Assembly: GCA_030267565.1 (NCBI GenBank)
Contig: BRXU01000004.1
Coordinates: 4,470,501-4,534,500, forward strand
Origin: Pleodorina starrii
Lineage: Eukaryota > Chlorophyta > Chlorophyceae > Chlamydomonadales > Volvocaceae
Direction: 5' to 3'
Length of the DNA stretch: 64,000 bases
Positions 11,201-19,235 of the stretch are shown here, one piece after another. The notes beneath the pieces are model-generated. The model was not told the origin of the DNA, did no database searches, and was given only the letters and a program-made list of their open reading frames with translations. Positions within the stretch are counted from its first letter, which is position 1. Every line of letters starts with the position of its first letter. The position numbers were made by a program, and so were the translations under genes.

Positions 11201-13871
11201 CAAACCGTCAGCATCGACCCTCCGCTGCTGCTGCTGGGCCACCTAATGTCCAACCAACTGTTCGACGGCGACAGCGTCTTCCTGCATACACTGGTAGGCG
11301 GGTGGTGGGGGTGATGGGGGTGGGGGTGGTGGAACGTACGGCTGCGACTGCAGCTGCTGCGGCGCGGAGTGCAGAGCGCACCGAATGAGGGCATATGTGA
11401 TAGCGCGTGGTGGCAATGGGGGGGCCATCACGTTCCCCCGTACACCCTGCCGTACACATGCCAACCTGCCGCGCAGGACTGGCCGCTCTGGCAGATTGAA
11501 GCGGAGGCGGCCGCTCGGCAGAATGAGAAAGGGGAGCGGAAGAGCGAACGGAACGGTGCACCCGCCGCCGCCGCCACAGATGGCGCCAACCACCCCACCG
11601 CCGCCACCGCCGCCGCCAGCAGCAACAACGGCGGCAGCAGCGGCTTCTGGACGCGGCTGTACTACATGCCCATACAGTCAGACCGTTCCGTAATGGCGGG
11701 ACGGAAGTGGCTGGACGAGCAAGCGGGCGGAGGGCCCTTCCGTGCCCGCCAGCGGCTGCTGCTGCAGGGGGCAACAGCGGCTGCGGAGGCGATGCCGGTG
11801 ACGCCGGGCGCGGTGAGCGGCCGGGTGCATGGATGTGTGGGTGCATGAGTCCTGTCAGGGCCCCGGATGCCTCCCTTTTCTCTCCGTCAGACACATAAGA
11901 TGCGCCGACAACCCTTGCTCGCTTGCATGCACCCAGCCGCCAGTGACCGGAAGAGTTCGGGGGTTGAGACAGGGTTAGGGCAGAGCCAGGCCAGGACGCT
12001 GCTCTACGGCACGGTCTTTGCCGGTATAGAATGCTCGCGCTCTCTGCAAGCAACCCGGAATCATCCTTTTTGGGCGGGGCCCCAGCGCGAAGCGCCCAGG
12101 GGGGCCCCGCCCTGTAGGATTGCCCATGTCCGTGGGTTCTGGGTTCTGGGTTCTGGGTTCTGGGTTCTGGGTAATTGGACAAGTGCAGACTTTCGGCCAA
12201 CGGAAAGGCTGCATACGTAAAAGATTACATTCTTTATTGCACGGTAAATTTATTATTGGAACCCAACATCGCATGAGTACAAACCAGTTTGGCAGTCTCC
12301 ATGGACCGAGGCCGAGGTCAAACCATCACCTCTCGGCCTATAATTAATTCCAGAAGAGTCATCGTTCCTTAAGGTGGAATTCTGACATGACGGCGTGAAA
12401 TGAATCTTCGTTTCGGAAACAAACTATGTTTGCATTGCAAACACTCTTCCCGCGACCACACCACAGCAGCTCTGCTTGCCGGTCCGATCGTCTTGACGCA
12501 TATTGCTATTACAAAGGTTTCAAGGAGCAAACCATGAGGGGCAAACTGCTGGTTGTTGGACGCCAAGCCGCCGATGCACGCACGATGCAGCCCTATGCAG
12601 CGGTCTTCTGCGGGCCGCCCAACAAGTCCAGTCGGCAACCTAGGGGATGGACTTCTACATTCCCTGTCCTGATGTTATAGCAGTCAAGCCTCCTCTACGG
12701 CGAATACCTCAGTAGCGAAGCCTGTGCACTCTCGTCGGCAACTGCACGTCGTCGCTACCCTCGCAAACAGTTCCGCTGTCCTTCTATTGGCAAGTCAGCC
12801 TGCGTGATGTGTAAATGATACACTCCATGTCTACTGTCAAGTAACTTCAGCCAATGCACTGGCCGGAAGAGTTGCACAGTGCCGAGACGGCGCGCGATGC
12901 TAAACATGGGTCGGATTGCTGAAGCCGAAGGCATTTCAGATATAAAGCTCTGGCTGCCTATCAGCAGGAATGTCGATGCGACACTCTCACAGTTGACGCC
13001 CTCGCCGCTCGCTTTGGAAATGCCGTATTTCGGTCGATGGGCACATGCGCTCATGCACCCGACGGGATGACGCGCTTCGCGCGGCGCCGGCAGGCCTTGA
13101 TAACGACTCGGCTAGCAGGCATTTCGGGAAAAATCTCTGGCTGTCTATCAGCAGGAATGTCGACACTCTCACATTTCACGCCCTCGCCGCCCTAGCACTC
13201 AACTTAACCCGTACGGATTTAGTGGGGCCCCGCCCTTTTTCCGGCTTCAAGGAAGCCGACACCAACCCCTTGTTTGTCACAAATTCCGTTTCCAGTCTCA
13301 GCATGGCACGCAAGACCCAACGACCAACCGTTACGTGTCGTATCTCACCAAAGAAGGTCCATGGGTGGATGACAGGGAAGGCCCCGTATTCCCATGAGAT
13401 ACTACAATAATCCCCCCTCAGCAGGGAGCATCCCCGCACCCAAAGTCCGGTATGGGCGGCGAACCCTCACGACGTAGTCATGGGGCCAGGAGCAGTTCCC
13501 AAGTTCTTAGCACCGCCCGCTACCCATGTGGTTAGGGGGATTCGAACCCATACGGGGTCTGGTCGCAATACCATTTGTTGTATCTCACCAAAGAAGGCCC
13601 ATGGGTAGATATTAGGGAAAGCCCCGTATTCATGCATGAGATACTACATTACGGAACCAACGCGCAACGGCGCCGTCGCCAACCGCTCCGCTGCCGGAGC
13701 TGCTGCCACGCGCACCACCTGCTGCCGTAACCCCGCTGCTGCAGTTTCATCTCCAGCACCCCCGCTGCTGCTGCACCCGCAGGCGCCATCCCCCGACGAA
13801 CGAGCCCGCATCCTCAACCGCTACGGCCAGCACACCCGCCACTGCCCCATCTGCTCGAAGGCGCTCACCCG
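8277..13871 (+). CDS. PAO/TIC55-like Rieske oxygenase C, last exon interrupted by a transposon
   Basis: Exons: 8277-8575, 8829-9150, 9417-9649, 9880-10099, 10614-10720, 11212-11293, 11477-11812 and 13783-13871. The last continues at 17221-17482 on the far side of a mobile element. Phases close throughout; without the element the product would be 649 aa. The N-terminus (MSSARRVVAPRVVRASPQ, from Met 8319) is transit-peptide-like; in-frame ATGs at 8217, 8277 and 8319 are all possible starts. Rieske ligands are CPH (about residues 143-145) and CAYH (163-166); the iron site is TDPAHVPYTHHG. The last exon before the insertion has the family CxxC in RHCPIC. As it stands, the frame enters the element, adds 29 foreign residues after KALTR and stops at 13960-13962. 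The membrane anchor is therefore lost unless the element is spliced out. The acceptor at 10629 would also fit exon 5. Confidence 0.82.
12134..12171. repeat. (GGGTTCT)n short tandem repeat
   Basis: About five copies of a 7-bp unit lie in intron 7 of gene C. The unit differs from the TTTTAGGG telomere repeat of Chlamydomonas, so this is not read as telomeric. Confidence 0.85.
13340..13408. repeat. short dispersed repeat with terminal inverted ends, copy 1
   Basis: A unit of about 69 bp begins with GTATCTCACC and ends near TGAGATACTACA, so its ends are short inverted repeats (GTATCTCA / TGAGATAC). A second copy lies 240 bp downstream in the same orientation. Both are in intron 7 of gene C. It may be a tiny non-autonomous element. 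Confidence 0.7.
13580..13648. repeat. short dispersed repeat with terminal inverted ends, copy 2
   Basis: This is the second copy of the unit at 13340-13408, with a few substitutions and a small indel near its right end. It lies about 135 bp upstream of the interrupted last exon of gene C. Confidence 0.7.
13868..13871. repeat. target-site duplication CCCG (left)
   Basis: CCCG directly precedes the TGTCACGC left end of the element and is repeated at 17217-17220 right after its TGACA right end. It lies inside the coding sequence of gene C (KALTR). Confidence 0.8.
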
Positions 13872-13897
13872 TGTCACGCCAGCTAAAGTGCCGTCGA

Positions 13898-13940
13898 CCA
13901 TCTGTACCGTGCTCAGCGGCGCTCGCAACGGTACAGATGG
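13898..13940. repeat. 13-bp inverted repeat (hairpin) near the transposon left end
   Basis: CCATCTGTACCGT at 13898-13910 is perfectly complementary to ACGGTACAGATGG at 13928-13940, with a 17-nt loop. It lies between the left end and the transposase start. It could be a transposase-binding site or an RNA hairpin in the leader. Confidence 0.75.
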
Positions 13941-13961
13941 CAGGGTGAGCAGCTTTACGTG

Positions 13962-16088
13962 ATGGGTCTCGACGGCCGCACCCGCATCGTTCCGCGCCCC
14001 GCCGAGCGGGGTGAGCTGGTGCTGAAAATGCATGAGCAGTCAGGCCATTGGGGCGTCAAGCGCACCGTGGCTCTTCTTCTTCATACCTACTGGTGGCGGG
14101 GCATCAACAACGACGTCGCCGAGACGGTGAGGCACTGCGCCGCGTGCAGTCGCGTGAGGGCTACCTTCACTGCGCGGTCCGGCGTGCTCAACCCGTTGCC
14201 TATCGGCGGACTCTTCTACCGGTGGGGCGTGGATCTCTGTGGTCCGTTCAACACGACTGCCCAAGGCAGCCGTTACGTCATGGTGTGTGTGGAGCATTTT
14301 AGTAAGTTTGTGGTTCTGGTTCCTTTGCCTAGCAAGCATGCGACGGAGACAGCCTTCGCCTTTCGTCAGCACATTTTGGGCCGCTACGGCGCGTGCGCGG
14401 AGGTCTGTACGGATCAGGGCAGCGAGTGGAAGGGCGAGTTTGCCAGCTGCCTCCAAGAGGCGCTCATCGATCACCGGCAGACGTCAGCCAACCATCCCCA
14501 GGCCAACGGACTGAGCGAGCGAGCGGTCCGTTCGGTCAAGGAGGCGCTCACCAAGATGGCCAACGCCAGCGGCAGCTACGCCAACTGGGATGAGCAGCTA
14601 CCGTCCATCATGCTTGGCTACAACTGCTCCGTGCAGGATTCCACCAAGCTGTGCCCTTACACCATCGTGCATGCGGTTGACCCAGTCATTCCGCCAGCAA
14701 TAAAGGACAGGTTCAGCCCCGACCTCAATCTGGACAACCCCGAGGAGGTCGCCAGGTCAGTTCTGGTCAGGGCAGCCGCCGTTCGGAAGCACATGGCTAT
14801 TGCGGGAGGCAACCTCTCCGTGGCCCAGCACCGTGATCGCCTTCATTACGCGCGCCTGCGCGGCGGAGGCTTCGATCCCACTTTGCGCAAGGTCGACATT
14901 GGTGACTACGTGTACTACCGCAACACCACCGCCCGCAGCAGCTTGGAGGCCGACGCTCGGCCCGAGATCCTGCGTGTGGTGGAGACGCGCCCCTCAGGGG
15001 TGGTCGTGCTGGAGGGCAAGTGCGGCGGGCGTCTGACCGCCCACGTCACTCACGTGGCTCCGTGCCACCTGCCCATCACCGACGAGCAAGTTGATCCGCG
15101 GTTGGCCAAGCCGCCGCTTACCCTGGCCTGCGAGGTTTGCCGTATGCCCGACTCCGAGGAGTGGATGCTGCTGTGCGACTCGTGCGGCACGGGTTGGCAC
15201 ACGTACTGCTTGAGGCCGCCGCTGGAAGGGGTCCCCCAGGGAACCTGGATCTGCGGCCACTGTCAACGCAAGGGTATCACCAAGCAGCAGGTGGAGGCTC
15301 GCGGCGCGCAACGCGCCACTTCATCACTGCAGCCCCCGCCCTCTCTCGCTAAGCTTCAGGGTGCTTTCGCCATGCGGGCGCACCGGCGCGGACGCTCGCG
15401 CAGCAAGGCGGAGGCGGGCGTGGTCATGTACGCCGGTAAGATACGCAACGTGCATCATTTTGCCATAGAGTATCCCGACAAGACGTCCGAGCTCGTGAGT
15501 CTCAAGGACTTGCGGCCTCGTCTCGTCGTGCCTGGCGCCCAGGAGCCCGCAGCGGCAGCGTCGGCCGTGCAGCAGGCGCCGCCCGTAGTCATCGATGCTC
15601 AGCTGGCGGCAACCGCCAGCGAGTGCGCAGCGCTCGCCGAGGTGCTGGATCTCGGCAGCGCGCTCAGTGTCTTCGCGCCCGTGGGACTCAGCGAGCAGAC
15701 CGCGGGATGGGTACGACAGCAGGGCTGCGTCCTGCGCCGCGGCGCAACGGGGGCCGGCCCAGCCGCCCTAACCGCGGGAGAGCTGGCGCGCGCGCGCGAG
15801 AACGGGGTTGATGCAGGAGTATTGATGGTAGAGAATGCGGTCTCTGATGTAGGTTCAGTGCTTGAGTTGGCGGCAGCGCACGCCCGCGAGGCGGCGGTGG
15901 CGCGTGTTCCGCGTGAGTATCTGTGGAGCGCCGGGGAGGCGCGCCTGCGCTGGCTCCGAGCCCGGCAGGCCGAAGGGCGTTTGATGATAGTGCCGTGCGC
16001 TACCTGCATCTGGTTGGTGTTGTTTGCGAGCGGCAAGCGCCGCCAGGGGTTCATCAAGCGCACCGTCGCACCCATGCCCGTCTTCTGA
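13962..16088 (+). CDS. integrase-type transposase with PHD finger
   Basis: A single 708-aa ORF. The zinc-binding N-terminal domain has H24, H29, C59 and C62, followed by the YWW-type segment. The catalytic core has D91 (WGVDLCGP), D151 (CTDQGSEW) and E187 (GLSERAVR), a perfect D,D35E spacing. Residues about 310-350 are a basic C-terminal integrase module. Residues 390-434 form a canonical C4HC3 PHD finger (CEVC, CDSC, GWHTYC, CGHC); such fingers read histone H3 tails, so target choice by chromatin is a reasonable inference. Residues about 475-510 look Tudor-like (weak), and the last 200 residues are unrecognised. The frame is open upstream to 13887, so translation could begin earlier. The ATG overlaps the stop codon of the interrupted host frame (TGATG at 13960-13964). 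There are no internal stops, so the protein could be active. Confidence 0.88.
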   Translation: MGLDGRTRIVPRPAERGELVLKMHEQSGHWGVKRTVALLLHTYWWRGINNDVAETVRHCAACSRVRATFTARSGVLNPLPIGGLFYRWGVDLCGPFNTTAQGSRYVMVCVEHFSKFVVLVPLPSKHATETAFAFRQHILGRYGACAEVCTDQGSEWKGEFASCLQEALIDHRQTSANHPQANGLSERAVRSVKEALTKMANASGSYANWDEQLPSIMLGYNCSVQDSTKLCPYTIVHAVDPVIPPAIKDRFSPDLNLDNPEEVARSVLVRAAAVRKHMAIAGGNLSVAQHRDRLHYARLRGGGFDPTLRKVDIGDYVYYRNTTARSSLEADARPEILRVVETRPSGVVVLEGKCGGRLTAHVTHVAPCHLPITDEQVDPRLAKPPLTLACEVCRMPDSEEWMLLCDSCGTGWHTYCLRPPLEGVPQGTWICGHCQRKGITKQQVEARGAQRATSSLQPPPSLAKLQGAFAMRAHRRGRSRSKAEAGVVMYAGKIRNVHHFAIEYPDKTSELVSLKDLRPRLVVPGAQEPAAAASAVQQAPPVVIDAQLAATASECAALAEVLDLGSALSVFAPVGLSEQTAGWVRQQGCVLRRGATGAGPAALTAGELARARENGVDAGVLMVENAVSDVGSVLELAAAHAREAAVARVPREYLWSAGEARLRWLRARQAEGRLMIVPCATCIWLVLFASGKRRQGFIKRTVAPMPVF

Positions 16089-16143
16089 GGAGCATCCTGT
16101 TTGTCTGAACTGAGCATTTGTTGCCGTACCACGACACATGCCT

Positions 16144-17216
16144 TGTCACGCTATCTCGTGTGATTGCCATAGAGTGTGGCAGATACTGAGAACAGTTGCC
16201 TAATTAGTAAGAACCGTTGTCGGTTAGTTAGGAGCCGTTGGGTGTGGCCCCTTCGGGTCAGCTTCCGTGCACCGTTTCCGTGCGACGACAGAGTCGTCGA
16301 CACTTTGTTGTTATTACATTTATTTGTTGTCATTATACGGGGCCCCGACTGAGCAAGAAGCAATGCAGTGCGGGTTCCCCTGGAGGTACGAAAAGTGCAT
16401 TGCGCGGGCTTGATATAGTCCGGCGGCCGTGCGAGACACCTTATCTGTGTCTCGCACTTTGCAGTGTTAAGACTCTAAGTAGCATACAGTCACAGATCCG
16501 CGATTGACAGACCGCGTGACGCAGTCTTTGTAAGTTCTTTCGGTGATCCGTTTCGGTAAATCCGTCCTCCGAGGAGGACATCGTGCCCAGGTCGCCCTAG
16601 GAGAGAGCTGCGTAGCTCGTCTCCCGAAGGCGCGTGCTCTTCCGTCAGTGCGAGACACAGATGTATTATGTTCGGAAAAGGCGTACTCGAGTATGGTATC
16701 TGTGTCTCGCACTGACGGAAGAGCACGCGCCTTCGGGAGACGAGCTACGCAGCTCTCTCCTAGGGCGACCTGGGCACGATGTCCTCCTCGGAGGACGGAT
16801 TTACCGAAACGGATCACCGAAAGAACTTACAAAGACTGCGTCACGCGGTCTGTCAATCGCGGATCTGTGACTGTATGCTACTTAGAGTCTTAACACTGCA
16901 AAGTGCGAGACACAGATAAGGTGTCTCGCACGGCCGCCGGACTATATCAAGCCCGCGCAATGCACTTTTCGTACCTCCAGGGGAACCCGCACTGCATTGC
17001 TTCTTGCTCAGTCGGGGCCCCGTATAATGACAACAAATAAATGTAATAACAACAAAGTGTCGACGACTCTGTCGTCGCACGGAAACGGTGCACGGAAGCT
17101 GACCCGAAGGGGCCACACCCAACGGCTCCTAACTAACCGACAACGGTTCTTACTAATTAGGCAACTGTTCTCAGTATCTGCCACACTCTATGGCAATCAC
17201 ACGAGATAGCGTGACA
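16144..17216. repeat. 1,073-bp palindrome: two 519-bp arms, 35-bp loop
   Basis: 16144-16662 is the reverse complement of 16698-17216, as shown by mirror-image open frames translating identically from both arms. Both outer ends read TGTCACGC/GCGTGACA, the same ends as the whole element. The flanks of the palindrome alone do not match, so it did not insert separately. Inside are repeated copies of GTGCGAGACAC facing each other. The mirrored 70-, 89- and 116-codon frames are by-products of symmetry, not genes. Confidence 0.93.
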
Positions 17217-17220
17217 CCCG
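17217..17220. repeat. target-site duplication CCCG (right)
   Basis: CCCG follows the right end of the element and matches 13868-13871. From here the sequence continues the host reading frame. Confidence 0.8.
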
Positions 17221-17482
17221 GGCGCGATGGTCAGCGGCGCTCGCGCGCGTCGTACACTCGGCGTCACTGCTGGTCGCCGCCGCTGCCGCCGCCGCGACGG
17301 GGGCGACGCACACCGTCACGTCCACGGCGGCGGCGGCGGCGGCGGCCCCCCTGCCGACGGAGGTGCTCCTGGCGGTCAGCGTGAGCGTGTGGGCGGCGTC
17401 GGGCTGGCTGGCGACGGCGATCGAGCGGTGGGCGCAGGGGGCGTTCGTCTTCCAGGACTACGTGCATGCAGAGAAGAACTGA
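17221..17482 (+). pseudogene. displaced 3' end of Rieske oxygenase C (membrane anchor)
   Basis: Joined to 13871, the codons run KALTR-ARWSAALARVV and onward in frame. The segment encodes the C-terminal membrane region: an Ala-rich hydrophobic stretch, a second helix (VLLAVSVSVWAASGWLA), and the end FVFQDYVHAEKN with stop at 17480-17482. This matches the position and character of the anchor that follows the CxxC motif in paralogues A and B. It has no start of its own and is stranded unless the element is excised or spliced out. Confidence 0.85.
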
Positions 17483-18070
17483 GGGCGGTGAGGGAGGCAA
17501 TGGAGCGGATCGGCGGACGGTGGGGACGAGGGTGGAGACTAGGGCGGCTTGGGTGGAGGAGCCTGGGCGGGTTCGGGACGGAAAAGACGAACCGCATGGG
17601 GCTGGGTTGGGCGCTGAGGGCTTGGCGTTGGGAGGAAGCGGGAGTGAGCCGCTTCCACAGCTGTGAAGAAGCGGCTTTGAGAGGTGCGCGATCGGGCTGA
17701 ATGCTGAATGCGGAAATGTGCGGGTGTACACCACAGCTCGGGGATGGGGATGGGGGGCAGCAGAAGGGGGGCTTTCATGAAACGGCGGGACGGAGGCGAG
17801 AGCTGGGTGGGCAGCAGAGCACACGGTAGCGCAATCGCATGTGTGCGGCGCCCTTTTTGATGAGGGGGGATGGGGTGTTGACACGCGGGGGCGGGGGGCG
17901 GGGGGGCGACCCACTGGGTTTGGTCTGGCGGAGGGAGGGATTAGGGGTTGCGGAAGTACGGGTAGTGTACCGGTACCCTGCCTCGGGGTGGGCGGGCGAC
18001 AGGAAGGCTGCGCACAGGCTGCGCCGAGTACGACTGTGGCTGCATATCAGGCATGTAGTATATTGGACTT

Positions 18071-18128
18071 AAGTTACATGGCTACTACTCAGTCTAAGTC
18101 CGTACTAGCCGTACTAGCCATGTAACTT
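18071..18128. repeat. 14-bp perfect inverted repeat around a TGTAA signal
   Basis: AAGTTACATGGCTA at 18071-18084 is mirrored by TAGCCATGTAACTT at 18115-18128, with a 30-bp spacer. The right arm contains TGTAA at 18121-18125, a possible polyadenylation signal for gene C, so the hairpin could sit at the mRNA 3' end. A very small mobile element is the alternative. Confidence 0.6.
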
Positions 18129-19151
18129 TAGGGGGAACTCCATCCGTACGACTACGGCAGCGTATTTCCGTGTTGGCCATGAATGCTTATAAGGTGGATT
18201 TCTTCAGCAGCCCGGCGGTGGCGGGCTGAAGGCAGGAGGTTGGTTGGCCGGTGATGGTTGGTTTGTTACCGGTAGGCGGTTGGCGCTTTGCCGCTTTGCC
18301 AGAAGCGAGGAGCCAGGACGCGGCCGGGGCGCAGCTCCTCGGTCGGTCGGGTCAGGCGTCAGTCGTCAGGGTAGACACACGACGACACGAGGGATCTGTA
18401 TACGGATGATCGGGATCTGTACAACGGTCAGATGGCGCCGGTCCGTACAACAACCAGATGGCTCCCTCGTCAACTTCCCAACACCACCAGCCAGGCCAGC
18501 TGGCCAGTTGGCTCTGCCCTTCACTGGGTCTGGGGCCCACGGTAACAACAGCAACAAGAACGACGGAAGATGTTTGAAGAGGATGGCGGAGCGGCGCAAC
18601 GCTCGGTGTGCTTCCTGCTGCAACAACGCTGCATCAATTTCCCACGTGCACCTCCCAGTTGCCCACAACAACGAACAAAATCGGCATGAAATGTAATACC
18701 CGGCAGGGTTCTCGCACAACAGGCGGCCACCGGAGGACATGCATGCATGGAGACGCACATTGAGATGCACACGCGGCACACGCCTTGCACTGCAGGTCAT
18801 GGTCAGGACGGGTCGGTCGGGTCGGGTGGTTGCCACGCAATGGTTTTGGCCCTTCGAGCAGTGCACACGCTGGCATCGCGACAGGGAACAAGAAATGCCC
18901 GGCGGGACACACTGCCTGCTGATTTCCTTTGCTGAACTGCTGATGCTTACCACCAGAAGACATATGCCCAACGGCGTGGACTGCACAAACAACTGACTTT
19001 CAACCTCCAACAAACAACGAGATTTGAGCATCGACAACCTGCCTCGCCAGTCGCCACCAAGCCTATACTTACTTCGATCTCAATAGGGTTTTTTCTTTCT
19101 GCACAGCTGCTTTCTGATCGTCCGTTGGTAACATAGCTCGCCCGCTGGCAT

Positions 19152-19156
19152 TTACA
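19152..19156 (-). terminator. TGTAA polyadenylation signal of gene B
   Basis: On the minus strand TGTAA lies about 80 nt downstream of the stop codon of gene B (19236-19238). TGTAA is the usual polyadenylation signal in volvocine algae. The short 3' UTR makes it a good candidate. Confidence 0.55.
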
Positions 19157-19235
19157 TAGTCTAGCTCTGCAATCGTCTAAACCCATATTCGCCCCATATC
19201 AGTTTTCGCCGCTACTTTGCTCATACCGGCCTCCC

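Larger units (their letters stand above)
13872..17216 (+). mobile_element. Ginger-like integrase DNA transposon with a terminal palindrome
   Basis: This 3,345-bp insertion begins TGTCACGC and ends GCGTGACA, an 8-bp perfect terminal inverted repeat with TG/CA ends, and is flanked by CCCG on both sides. It holds one ORF (integrase plus PHD finger), 55 bp of spacer, and a 1,073-bp palindrome. No protease, reverse transcriptase, RNase H or direct LTR was seen. Known family facts: Ginger1 elements encode Gypsy-type integrases, leave 4-bp CCGG/CCGT-type duplications and have TGT...ACA ends, but usually carry longer terminal inverted repeats at both ends and OTU or Ulp1 domains. Assignment to Ginger is inference. 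A decayed Gypsy fragment is the alternative, but the clean duplication and in-frame empty site favour transposition as a unit. Confidence 0.75.
17483..19235. other. intergenic, convergent 3' ends of genes C and B
   Basis: Genes C (plus) and B (minus) converge here. No coding exon was supported. The region holds a perfect inverted repeat (18071-18128), TGTAA signals on the plus strand at 18121 and 18692, and one on the minus strand at 19152-19156. Confidence 0.5.

Noticed and set aside
12134..12171. Interstitial telomere repeat
   Set aside because: Unit is GGGTTCT, not TTTTAGGG, and only about five copies.
16151..17209. Mirrored open frames of 70, 89 and 116 codons in the palindrome
   Set aside because: They appear in identical pairs on opposite strands because of the symmetry and have no known domain.
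13872..17216. Reading the insertion as an ordinary Gypsy LTR retrotransposon
   Set aside because: No direct LTR copies, no reverse transcriptase, RNase H, protease or gag; 3.3 kb total with one intact integrase frame and clean 4-bp duplication.
16144..17216. The palindrome as an independent MITE inserted beside the integrase
   Set aside because: Its left flank (GCCT) and right flank (CCCG) do not match; the only matching duplication spans the whole element.
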